Notes under the pieces: model-generated
The model's input: only the letters and a program-made list of their open reading frames with translations
The model's database searches: none
Told to the model about the DNA's origin: nothing
Assembly: GCF_021869535.1 (NCBI RefSeq)
Contig: NW_026262712.1
Location: forward strand, 113,581,640-113,645,639
Reading direction: 5' to 3'
DNA from: Mytilus californianus
Lineage: Eukaryota > Mollusca > Bivalvia > Mytilida > Mytilidae
DNA: 64,000 nt
Shown here: positions 36,465-49,200 of the stretch, one piece after another
Position numbering within the stretch: the first letter of the stretch is position 1
Layout: each line of letters starts with the position of its first letter
Program-made: the position numbers and the translations under genes

Positions 36465-39463
36465 TTAATTCTGATGTCCTAAAAAAGGTCATATAATGGT
36501 TATAGACGATTGGCACCTCCAACGTCCTGAGCGTGGCTTAATTTTTACAGCCTCTAAAAAGTTATATAATGGTCATAGAAGATTGGCACATCCAACGTCC
36601 TGAACGTGGATTAATTCTGATGTCCTCTAAAAAGTCATATAATGGTGATAGAAGATTGGCACATCCAACGTCCTGAGCGTGGATTAATTCTGATAGCCTC
36701 AAAAAAGATATATAATGGTCATAGAAGATTGGCACATCCAACGTTTTGAGCTTATATTAATTCTGATGTCCACAAAAAAGTCATATAATAGTCATAGAAG
36801 ATTGGCACATCCAACGTCCTGGGCGTGCATTAATTCTGATAGCCTCTAAAAAGTCGTATAATGGTCATAAAAGATTGGAACATCCAACGTCCTGAGCGTG
36901 GATTAATTCTGAAATCCACAAAAAAGTTATATAATGGTCATAGAAGATTAGCACATCCAACGTCCTGAGCGTTGAATAATTCTGAAAGCCCATAAAAAGT
37001 CATATAATGGTCATCAAAGATTGGCACATCCAACGTCCTGACCGTGGATTAATTCTGATGTCCTCAAAAAAGTCAAATAATGGTCATAGAAGATTGGCTC
37101 ATCAAATGTCCTGAGCGTGGATTAATTCTGATAGCCTCAAAAAAGTCATATAATGGTCATCAAAGATTGGCACATCCAACGTCCGGACCGTGGATTAATT
37201 CTGATGTCCTCAAAAAAGTCAAATAATGGTCATAGAAGACTGGCTCATCCAACGTCCTGAGCGTGGATTAATTCTGATAGCCTCTAAAAAGTCATATAAA
37301 GGTTATAGAAGATTGGCACATCCAACGTCCTAAGCGTGGATTAATTCTGATGGCCACTAAAACGTTATACAATGGTCATAGAAGATTGGCACATCCAACG
37401 TCTTGAGCGTGGATGGATTTATTCTGCAGGCCACTAAAAAGTCATATAATGGTCATAGCAGATTGGCACATTCAACGTCCCGAACGTAGATTATTTCTGA
37501 TATCCTCTTAAAAGTCATATAATGGTCATAGAAGATTGGCACATCCAACGTCCTGAGCGAGTATTAAATCTGATGGCCACTAAAAAGTCATATAATGGTC
37601 ATAGAAGATTGGCACATCCAACGTCCTGAGAGTGGATTATTTTGATGGCCACTAAAAAGTCATATAATGGTCGTAGAAGATTGGCACATCCAACGTCCTG
37701 AGCGTGGATTAATTCTGATGCCCTCAAAAAAGTCATATAATAGTCATAGAAGATTGGCACATTCAACGTTCTGAGTGTGGATTAATTCTGATGTCCTTAA
37801 AAGAGTCATATAATGGTTATAGACGATTGGCACATCCAACGTCCTGAGCGTAGATTAATTTTGATAGCCTCTAAAAAGTCATAAAATGGTCATACAAGAT
37901 TGGCACAACCAACGTCCTGAGCGTGGATTAATTCTGATAGCCTCTAAAAAGTCATATAATGGTCATAGAAGATTGGCACATCCAACGTTCTAAGCGTGGA
38001 TTAATTCTGATGTCCTAAAAAAGGTCATATAATGGTTATAGACGATTGGCACCTCCAACGTCCTGAGCGTGGCTTAATTTTTACAGCCTCTAAAAAGTTA
38101 TATAATGGTCATAGAAGATTGGCACATCCAACGTCCTGAACGTGGATTAATTCTGATGTCCTCTAAAAAGTCATATAATGGTGATAGAAGATTGGCACAT
38201 CCAACGTCCTGAGCGTGGATTAATTCTGATAGCCTCAAAAAAGATATATAATGGTCATAGAAGATTGGCACATCCAACGTTTTGAGCTTAGATTAATTCT
38301 GATGTCCACAAAAAAGTCATATAATAGTCATAGAAGATTGGCACATCCAACGTCCTGGGCGTGCATTAATTCTGATAGCCTCTAAAAAGTCGTATAATGG
38401 TCATAAAAGATTGGGACATCCAACGTCCTGAGCGTGGATTAATTCTGAAATCCACAAAAAAGTTATATAATGGTCATAGAAGATTAGCACATCCAACGTC
38501 CTGAGCGTTGAATAATTCTGAAAGCCCATAAAAAGTCATATAATGGTCATCAAAGATTGGCACATCCAACGTCCTGACCGTGGATTAATTCTGATGTCCT
38601 CAAAAAAGTCAAATAATGGTCATAGAAGATTGGCTCATCAAATGTCCTGAGCGTGGATTAATTCTGATAGCCTCAAAAAAGTCATATAATGGTCATCAAA
38701 GATTGGCACATCCAACGTCCGGACCGTGGATTAATTCTGATGTCCTCAAAAAAGTCAAATAATGGTCATAGAAGATTGGCTCATCCAACGTCCTGAGCGT
38801 GGATTAATTCTGATAGCCTCTAAAACGTTATACAATGGTCATAGAAGATTGGCACATCCAACGTCTTGAGCGTGGATGGATTTATTCTGCAGGCCACTAA
38901 AAAGTCATATAATGGTCATAGCAGATTGGCACATTCAACGTCCCGAACGTAGATTATTTCTGATATCCTCTTAAAAGTCATATAATGGTCATAGAAGATT
39001 GGCACATCCAACGTCCTGAGCGAGTATTAAATCTGATGGCCACTAAAAAGTCATATAATGGTCATAGAAGATTGGCACATCCAACGTCCTGAGAGTGGAT
39101 TATTTTGATGGCCACTAAAAAGTCATATAATGGTCGTAGAAGATTGGCACATCCAACGTCCTGAGCGTGGATTAATTCTGATGCCCTCAAAAAAGTCATA
39201 TAATAGTCATAGAAGATTGGCACATTCAACGTTCTGAGTGTGGATTAATTCTGATGTCCTTAAAAGAGTCATATAATGGTTATAGACGATTGGCACATCC
39301 AACGTCCTGAGCGTAGATTAATTTTGATAGCCTCTAAAAAGTCATAAAATGGTCATACAAGATTGGCACAACCAACGTCCTGAGCGTGGATTAATTCTGA
39401 TAGCCTCTAAAAAGTCATATAATGGTCATAGAAGATTGGCACATCCAACGTTCTAAGCGTGGA
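36465..39463 (+). repeat. Higher-order repeat, 1536-bp unit then 1463-bp unit
   Basis: The block AAAAAAGGTCATATAATGG followed by TATAGACGATTGG at 36487 recurs at 38023 (1536 bp, 21 monomers plus 3 bp). After about 38820 the offset falls to 1463 bp (AACGTTATAC at 37361 against 38824), so the second copy has lost exactly one monomer. The extra 3 bp is the GCGTGGATGGATTTATT variant. Copies look nearly identical. Confidence 0.9.
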
Positions 39464-40872
39464 TTAATTCTGATGTCCTAAAAAAAGTCATATAATGGTC
39501 ATAGCAGATTGGCACATCCAACGTTCTGAGCGTGGATTAATTCTGATAGCCTCTAAAAAGTCATATAATGGTCATAAAACATTGGCACATCCAACGTCCT
39601 GAGCGTGGATTAATTCTGATGGCCACTAAAAAGTCATATAATGGTCATAAAAGATTGGCACATACAACCTCCTCAGCGTGGATTAATTCTGATGGCCTCA
39701 AAAAAGTCATATAATGGTCATAGAAGATTGGCACATCCAACGTTCCGAGCGTGGATTAATTCTGATGTCCTCAAAAAGTCATATAATGGTCATAGAAAAC
39801 TGGCACATCAAACGTCCTTTGCGTGGATTAATTCGGATGGCTTCTGAAAAGTTACATAATGGTCATAGAAGATGGGCACATAAAACGTCCTGAACGTGGA
39901 TTAATTCTGATGGCCTCTAAAAAGTCATATAATGGTCATAGAAGATTGGCACACTCAACGTCCTGACCGTGGATTAATTCTGATATCCTCTAAAAAGTCA
40001 TATAATGGTCATAGAATATTGGCACATCCAATGTCCTGAGCGTGGATTAGTTCTGATGTCCTCTAAAAAGTCATATAATGGTCATAGAAGATTGGCACAT
40101 CCAACGTCCAGAGCGTGGATAAATTCTGATGGCCACTAAAAAGTCATATAATAGTCATGGAAGATTAGCACATCTAACGTCCTAAGCGTGGATTAATTTT
40201 GATGGACTCAAAATAGTCATATAATGGTCATAGAAGATTTACACAACCAACGTTCTGAGCGTGGATTAATTGTGATGGCCTCTAAAAAGTCATATAATGG
40301 TCATAGAAAATTGGCGCATCCAACGTCCTGAGCGTGAAATAATTCTGATAGCCTTAAAAATGTCATATAATGGTCATAGAAGATTGGCCCATCCAACGTC
40401 CTGAGCGTGGATTAATTCTGATGGCCACTAAAAAGTCATATAATGGTCATAGCAGATTGGCACATCCAACTTCCTGAGCGTGGATTAATTCTGATGTCCT
40501 AAAAATAGTCATATAATGGTCATAGAAGATTTAAACAACCAACGTTCTGAGCGTGGACTAATTGTGATGGCCTCTAAAAAGTCATATAATGGTCATAGAA
40601 GATTGGCACATCCAACGTCCTGAGCGTGGATTAATTCTGATGTCTTCTAAAAAGTCATATAATGGTCATAGAAAATTGGCACATCCAACGTCCTGAGCGT
40701 GAAATAATTCTGATAGCCTCAAAAATGTCATATAATGGTCATAGAAGATTGGCACATCCAACGTCCTGAGCGTGGATTAATTCTGATGGCCACTAAAAAG
40801 TCATATAATGGTCATAGCAGATTGGCACATCCAACTTCCTGAGCGTGGATTAATTCTGATGGCCTCAAAAAA
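39464..40872 (+). repeat. Satellite, older partial copy of the next HOR
   Basis: The order CCTTTGCGTGG, CTTCTGAAAAGTTACATAA, CACTCAACGTCCTGACCG at 39800-40000 is a diverged version of the opening of the 2688-bp HOR. AAATAGTCATATAATGG and TTTACACAACCAACG monomers near 40211-40250 likewise recur later. No unique DNA was seen. Confidence 0.75.
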
Positions 40873-42631
40873 GTCATATAATGGTCATAGAAGATTGGCA
40901 CATCCAACGTTCTGAGCGTGGATTAATTCTGATGTCCTCAAAAAGTCATATAATGGTCATAGAAAACTGACACATCAAACGTCCTTTGCGTGGATTAATT
41001 CGGATGGCTTCTGAAAAGTTACATAATAATCATAGAAGATTGGCACATAAAACGTCCTGAACGTGGATTAATTCTGATGGCCTCTAAAAAGTCATATAAT
41101 GGTCATAGAAGATTGGCACACTCAACGTCCTGACCGTGGATTAATTCTGATATCCTCTAAAAAGTCATATAATGGTCATAGAAGATTGGCACATCCAATG
41201 TCCTGAGCGTGGATTAATTCTGATGTCCTCTAAAAAGTCATATAATGGTGATAGAAGATTTGCACATCTAACGTCCTGAGCGTTGATTAATTCTGATGGC
41301 CCATAAAAAGTCATATAATGGTGATAGAAGATTGGCACATCCAACGTCCTGAGCGTAGATAAACTCTGATGGCCTGTAAAAAGTCATATAATGGTCATAG
41401 AAGATTGGCACATCTAACGTCCTGAGCGTTGATTAATTCTGATGGCCACTAAAAAGTCATATAATGGTCATTGGAGATTGGCACATCCAACGTCCGGAGC
41501 GTGGATTAATTCTGATGTCCATTGAAAAGTCATAAAATGGTAATAGCATTTTGGCACATCCAACCTTCTGAGCGTGGATTAATTTTGATGGCCACTACAA
41601 ACTCATATAATGGTCATAGAAGATTGGCACATTCAACGTCCTGAGCGTGGATTAATTCTGATGTCCTCAAAAAAGTCATATAATGGTCATAGAAGATTTG
41701 CACATCCAACGTCCTGAGCGTGGATTAATTCTGATAGCTTCTTAAAAGTCATATAATGGTCATAAAACAATGCCAAAACCAACCTCCTGAGCGTGGATAA
41801 ATTCTGATGGCCACTAAAAAGTCATATAATGGTCATAGAAGATTAGCACATCTAACGTCCTGAGCGTGGATTAATTTTGATGGACTCAAAATAGTCATAT
41901 AATGGTCATAGAAGATTTACACAACCAACGTTCTGAGCGTGGATTAATTGTGATGGCCTCTAAAAAGTCATATAATGGTCATAGAAAATTGGCACATTCA
42001 ACGTCCTGAGCGTGAAATAATTCTGATAGCCTCAAAAATGTCATATAATGGTCATAGAAGATTGGCACATCCAACGTCCTGAGCGTGGATTAATTCTGAT
42101 GGCCACTAAAAAGTCATATAATGGTCATAGCAGATTGGCACATCCAACTTCCTGAGCGTGGATTAATTCTGATGTCCTAAAAAAAGTCATATAATGGTCA
42201 TAGAAAATTGGTACATCCAACGTCCTGAGCGTGGATTAATTCTGATAGCCTGTAAAATGTCATATGATGGTCATAAAAGATTGGCACATCCAACGTCCTG
42301 AGCGTGGATTGATTCTGAAAGCCACAAGAAAGTTATATTATGGTCATAGAAGATAGGCACATCCAACGTCCTAAGTGTTGACTAATTCTGATGGCCCAAA
42401 AAAAGTCATATAATGGTTATAGAAGATAGGCACATCCAACGTCCTCAGCGTGGATAAATTCTGAGGGCCTGTAAAAAGTCATATAATGGTCATAAGAGAT
42501 TGGCACATGCAACCTTTTGAGCGAAGATTAATTTTGATGGCCACTACAAAGTCATATAATGGTCATAGAAGATTGGCACATCCAACGTCCTGAGCGTGGA
42601 TTAATTCTGATGTCTTCTAAAAAGTCATATA

Positions 42632-42837
42632 CTGTAAATTCAGAAATTATTGCGTGTATTTATCATTGCGATTTTGTCATTTTAAACTAAAATGCGATTT
42701 TAATTTTTGCAATATTGAGAGAAATCCTGTTTAATTCATATAAAAAATTTCGAAATGCGAGTTTAAATTATTGCAATTATAACCCTATCGCATTTTTCGC
42801 AATAATAAAAACATCGCAATAATTTCTGAATTTACAG
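42632..42837. mobile_element. 206-bp MITE with TA target-site duplication, copy 1
   Basis: Perfect 23-bp terminal inverted repeats begin CTGTAAATTCAGAAATTATT at each end; pairing continues to about 40 bp with one indel and two mismatches. The interior is AT-rich with repeated TTGCGA or TCGCAA words and no ORF. It sits inside the satellite word GTCATATAATGG, with TA on both sides (42630-42631 and 42838-42839), so removal of the element and one TA restores a normal monomer. TA duplication and the TIR size suggest mobilisation by a Tc1/mariner-type transposase; the source is not in the window. Confidence 0.93.
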
Positions 42838-45319
42838 TAATGGTCATAGAAAATTGGAACATCCAACGTCCTGAGCGTGAAATAATTCTGATAGCCTCAA
42901 AAATGTCATATAATGGTCATAGAAGATTGGCACATCCAACGTCTTGAGCGTGGATTAATTCTGATGGCCACTAAAAAGTCATATAATGGTCATAGCAGAT
43001 TGGCACATCCAACGTCCTAAGCGTTGATTAATTCTGATGGCCCATAAAAAGTCATATAGTGCTCATAGAAGATAAGCACATCTAACGTCCTGAGCGTGGA
43101 TTAATTCTGATGTCCACTAAAAAGTAATATAATGGTCATAGCAGATTGGCACATCCAACCTTCTGAGGGTGGATTAATTCTGATGTCCTCAAAAAAGTCA
43201 TATAATGGTTATAGAAGATTGGCACATCCAACTCCCTGAGCGTGGATTAATTCTGATGTCCTCTAAAAAGTCATATAATGGTCATAAAACATTGGAAAAC
43301 AAACGTCCTGAGCGTTGATTAATTCTGATCGCCACTAAAAAGTCATATAATGGTCATAGAAGATTAACACATCTAACGCCCTGAGCGTAGATTAATTATG
43401 ATGGCCTCTAAAAAGTCATATAATGGTCATAAAACATTGGCACATCCAACGTCCTGAGCGTGAATTTATTCTGATGGCCACTAAAAAGTCATATAATGGT
43501 CAAAGAAGACTTGCACATCCAACGTTCTGAGCGTGGATTAATTCTGATTGCCTCTAAAAAGTCATATAATGGTCATAGAAGATTGGCACATCCAACGTTC
43601 TGAGCGTGGATTAATTCTGATGTCCTCAAAAAGTCATATAATGGTCATAGAAAACTGACACATCAAACGTCCTTTGCGTGGATTAATTCGGATGGCTTCT
43701 GAAAAGTTACATAATAATCATAGAAGATTGGCACATAAAACGTCCTGAACGTGGATTAATTCTGATGGCCTCTAAAAAGTCATATAATGGTCATAGAAGA
43801 TTGGCACACTCAACGTCCTGACCGTGGATTAATTCTGATATCCTCTAAAAAGTCATATAATGGTCATAGAAGATTGGCACATCCAATGTCCTGAGCGTGG
43901 ATTAATTCTGATGTCCTCTAAAAAGTCATATAATGGTGATAGAAGATTTGCACATCTAACGTCCTGAGCGTTGATTAATTCTGATGGCCCATAAAAAGTC
44001 ATATAATGGTGATAGAAGATTGGCACATCCAACGTCCTGAGCGTAGATAAACTCTGATGGCCTGTAAAAAGTCATATAATGGTCATAGAAGATTGGCACA
44101 TCTAACGTCCTGAGCGTTGATTAATTCTGATGGCCACTAAAAAGTCATATAATGGTCATTGGAGATTGGCACATCCAACGTCCGGAGCGTGGATTAATTC
44201 TGATGTCCATTGAAAAGTCATAAAATGGTAATAGCATTTTGGCACATCCAACCTTCTGAGCGTGGATTAATTTTGATGGCCACTACAAACTCATATAATG
44301 GTCATAGAAGATTGGCACATTCAACGTCCTGAGCGTGGATTAATTCTGATGTCCTCAAAAAAGTCATATAATGGTCATAGAAGATTTGCACATCCAACGT
44401 CCTGAGCGTGGATTAATTCTGATAGCTTCTTAAAAGTCATATAATGGTCATAAAACAATGCCAAAACCAACCTCCTGAGCGTGGATAAATTCTGATGGCC
44501 ACTAAAAAGTCATATAATGGTCATAGAAGATTAGCACATCTAACGTCCTGAGCGTGGATTAATTTTGATGGACTCAAAATAGTCATATAATGGTCATAGA
44601 AGATTTACACAACCAACGTTCTGAGCGTGGATTAATTGTGATGGCCTCTAAAAAGTCATATAATGGTCATAGAAAATTGGCACATTCAACGTCCTGAGCG
44701 TGAAATAATTCTGATAGCCTCAAAAATGTCATATAATGGTCATAGAAGATTGGCACATCCAACGTCCTGAGCGTGGATTAATTCTGATGGCCACTAAAAA
44801 GTCATATAATGGTCATAGCAGATTGGCACATCCAACTTCCTGAGCGTGGATTAATTCTGATGTCCTAAAAAAAGTCATATAATGGTCATAGAAAATTGGT
44901 ACATCCAACGTCCTGAGCGTGGATTAATTCTGATAGCCTGTAAAATGTCATATGATGGTCATAAAAGATTGGCACATCCAACGTCCTGAGCGTGGATTGA
45001 TTCTGAAAGCCACAAGAAAGTTATATTATGGTCATAGAAGATAGGCACATCCAACGTCCTAAGTGTTGACTAATTCTGATGGCCCAAAAAAAGTCATATA
45101 ATGGTTATAGAAGATAGGCACATCCAACGTCCTCAGCGTGGATAAATTCTGAGGGCCTGTAAAAAGTCATATAATGGTCATAAGAGATTGGCACATGCAA
45201 CCTTTTGAGCGAAGATTAATTTTGATGGCCACTACAAAGTCATATAATGGTCATAGAAGATTGGCACATCCAACGTCCTGAGCGTGGATTAATTCTGATG
45301 TCTTCTAAAAAGTCATATA

Positions 45320-45525
45320 CTGTAAATTCAGAAATTATTGCGTGTATTTATCATTGCGATTTTGTCATTTTAAACTAAAATGCGATTTTAATTTTTGCAA
45401 TATTGAGAGAAATCCTGTTTAATTCATATAAAAAATTTCGAAATGCGAGTTTAAATTATTGCAATTATAACCCTATCGCATTTTTCGCAATAATAAAAAC
45501 ATCGCAATAATTTCTGAATTTACAG
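45320..45525. mobile_element. 206-bp MITE, copy 2 (made by HOR duplication)
   Basis: Identical in length and, as read, in sequence to 42632-42837, in the same monomer and at the same site, exactly 2688 bp downstream. Because flanking satellite variants match too, this copy arose by segmental duplication and not by a second transposition. The TA pairs are 45318-45319 and 45526-45527. Confidence 0.93.
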
Positions 45526-46260
45526 TAATGGTCATAGAAAATTGGAACATCCAACGTCCTGAGCGTGAAATAATTCTGATAGCCTCAAAAATGTCATATA
45601 ATGGTCATAGAAGATTGGCACATCCAACGTCTTGAGCGTGGATTAATTCTGATGGCCACTAAAAAGTCATATAATGGTCATAGCAGATTGGCACATCCAA
45701 CGTCCTAAGCGTTGATTAATTCTGATGGCCCATAAAAAGTCATATAGTGCTCATAGAAGATAAGCACATCTAACGTCCTGAGCGTGGATTAATTCTGATG
45801 TCCACTAAAAAGTAATATAATGGTCATAGCAGATTGGCACATCCAACCTTCTGAGGGTGGATTAATTCTGATGTCCTCAAAAAAGTCATATAATGGTTAT
45901 AGAAGATTGGCACATCCAACTCCCTGAGCGTGGATTAATTCTGATGTCCTCTAAAAAGTCATATAATGGTCATAAAACATTGGAAAACAAACGTCCTGAG
46001 CGTTGATTAATTCTGATCGCCACTAAAAAGTCATATAATGGTCATAGAAGATTAACACATCTAACGCCCTGAGCGTAGATTAATTATGATGGCCTCTAAA
46101 AAGTCATATAATGGTCATAAAACATTGGCACATCCAACGTCCTGAGCGTGAATTTATTCTGATGGCCACTAAAAAGTCATATAATGGTCAAAGAAGACTT
46201 GCACATCCAACGTTCTGAGCGTGGATTAATTCTGATTGCCTCTAAAAAGTCATATAATGG

Positions 46261-49200
46261 CCATAAAACATTGGAAAACCAACGTCATGATCGTGGATTA
46301 ATTCTGATAGCCTCTAAAATGTCATATAATGGTCAGAAAAGATTGGCACATCCAACGTCCTGAGCGTGGATTAATTCTGAAAGCCACAAGAAAGTTATAT
46401 AATGGTCATAGGCACATCCAACGTCCTAAGTGTTGATTAATTCTGATGGGCCATAAAAAGTCATATAATGGTCATAGAAGATTGGCACGTCTAACGTCCT
46501 GAGCGTGGATTAATTCTGATGTCCTATAAAAAGTCATATAATGGTCATAAAACATTGGCAAAACCAACTTCTTGAGCGTGGATTAATTCTGATGGCCTCT
46601 AAAAAGTCGTATAATGGTCATAGAAGATTGGCACATCCAACGTCCTGAGCGCGGCTTAATTCTGATAGCCTCAAAAAAGTCATATAATGGTCAGAGAAAA
46701 TTGGCACCTCCAACGTTCTGACCGTGGATTAATTCTGATGTCCTCAAAACAGTCATATAATGGTCATAGAAGATTGGCACATCCAACGTCCTGAGCTTGG
46801 CTTAATTCTGATAGCCTCAAAAAAGTCATATAATGGTCATAAAAGATTGGCACCTCCAACGTCCTAAGCGTGGATTAATTCTGATGTCCTCAAAACAGTC
46901 ATATAATGGTCATAGAAGATTGGCACATCTAACGTCCTAAGCATGGATTAATTCTGATGTCCTCTAAAAAGTCATATAATGGTGATAGAAGATTGGCACA
47001 TCCAACGTCCTGAGCGTGGATTAATTCTGATGGCTTCTAAAAAGTTATATAATGGTCATAGAAGATTGTCACATCAAACGTCCTGAACGTGCATTAATTC
47101 TGATGGCCACTAAAAAGTCATATAATGGTCATAGAAGATTTGCACATCCAACGTCCTGATCGTGATTTATTTCTGATAGCCTCTAAAAAGTCATATAATG
47201 GTCATAAAAGATTGGCTCATCCAACGTCCTGAGCGTGGATTAATTCTTAAAGCCACAAAAAAGTTATATAATGGTCATAGAAGATTGGCACATCAAACGT
47301 CCTGAACGTGGATTATTTCTGATGGCCTCTAAAAAGTCATATAATGGTCATAGAAGATTGGCACATCCAACGTCCTGAGCGTGGATTAATTGTGATATCC
47401 TCTAAAATGTCATATAATGGTCAAAGAAGATTGGCACATCCAACGTCCTTAGCGTGGATTAATTCTGATGTCCTCTAAAAAGTCATAGAATGGTGATAAA
47501 AGATTGGCACATCCAACGTCCTGAGCGTGGATTAATTCTGATGGCCACTAAAATGTCATATAATGGTCAAAGAAGATTGGCACATCCAACGTCCTTAGCG
47601 TGGATTAATTCTGATGGCCACTAAAATGTCATATAATGGTCAAAGAAGATTGGCACATCCAACGTCCTGAGCGTGGATTAATTCTGATGGCCTCTAAAAA
47701 GTCGTATAATGGTCATAGAAGCTTGGCACACCCGACGTCTTGACCGTGGATTAATTCTGATATCCTCTAAAAAGTCATATAATGGTCATAGAAGATTGGC
47801 ACATCGAACGTCCTGAGCGTGGCTTAATTCTGATAGCCTCAAAAAAGTCATATAATGGTCAGAGAAAATTGGCACCTCCAACGTTCTTAGCGTTGATTAA
47901 TTTTGATGGCCCATAAAAAGTCATATAATGGTTATAGAAGATTGGCACATCCAACGTCTTGAGCGTGGATTAATTCTGATGGCCTGTAGAGTCATATAAT
48001 GGTCATAGAAGATTGGCACAACCAACGTCCGGAGCTTGGATTAATTCTGATGTCCACTCAAAAGTCATATAATGGTCATAGCAGATTGGCACATCCAATC
48101 TTCTGAGCGTGGATTAATTTTGATGGCCACTACAAAGTCATATAATGGTCATAGAAGATTGGCACATCGAACGTCCTGAGCGTGGCTTAATTCTGATAGC
48201 CTCAAAAAAGTCATATAATGGTCAGAGAAAATTGGCACCTCCAACGTTCTTAGCGTTGATTAATTTTGATGGCCCATAAAAAGTCATATAATGGTTATAG
48301 AAGATTGGCACATCCAACGTCCTGAAAGTGGATTAATTCTGATGGCCACTAAAAAGTCATATAATGGTCATAGCAGATTGGCACTACCAACGTCCGGAGC
48401 TTGGATTAATTCTGATGTCCACTCAAAAGTCATATAATGGTCATAGCAGATTGGCACATCCAATCTTCTGAGCGTGGATTAATTTTGATGGCCACTACAA
48501 AGTCATATAATGGTCATAGAAGATTGGCACATTCAACGTCCTGAGCGTGTATTAATTCTGATGTCCTCAAAATAGTCAAATAATGGTCATAGAAGATTTG
48601 CATATCCAACGTCCTGAGCGTGGATTAATTCTGATAGCCTCTAAAAAGTCATATAATGGCCATAAAACATTGGCAAAACCAACGTCCTCAGCGTTGATTA
48701 ATTCTAATGCCCACTAAAAAGTCATATAATGGTCATAGAAGATTGGCACAACCAACGTCCTGAGCGTGGATTAATTCTGATGTCCACAAAAAAGTTATAT
48801 AATGGTCATAGCAGATTGGCACATCCAACGTTCTGAGTGTGGATTAATACTGATAGCCTCTTAAAAGTCATATAATGGTCATAAAACATTGGCACATCCA
48901 ACGTCCTGAGTGTGGATTAATTCTGATGGCCACTAAAAAATTATATAATGGTCATAGAAGATTGGCACATCCAACGTCCTGAGCGTTGATTAATACTGAT
49001 GGCCACTAAGAAGTCATATAATGGTCATAGAAGATTAACACATCCTACGTCCTTAGCGTGGATTAATTCTGATGGCTTCTAAAAAGTTATATAATGGTTA
49101 TAGAAGATTGGCACATCAAACGTCCTGAACGTGGATTAATTCTGATATCCTCTAAAAAGTCATATAATGGTGATAGAAGATTGGCACATCCAACGTCCTT

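Larger units (their letters stand above)
40873..46260 (+). repeat. Higher-order repeat, 2688-bp period: 34 monomers plus one MITE, two copies
   Basis: GTCATATAATGG at 40873 corresponds to 43561, and every landmark checked between them keeps an offset of 2688 bp up to about 46260, where the second copy diverges (GGCCATAAAACATTGG). 2688 equals 34 x 73 + 206, the exact length of the embedded MITE. No difference between copies was noticed in the stretches compared. This is the youngest-looking large duplication in the right array. Confidence 0.93.

Noticed and set aside
42632..45525. Two independent MITE insertions at the same site
   Set aside because: The flanking satellite variants are also shared at the same 2688-bp offset, so one insertion followed by duplication explains both.
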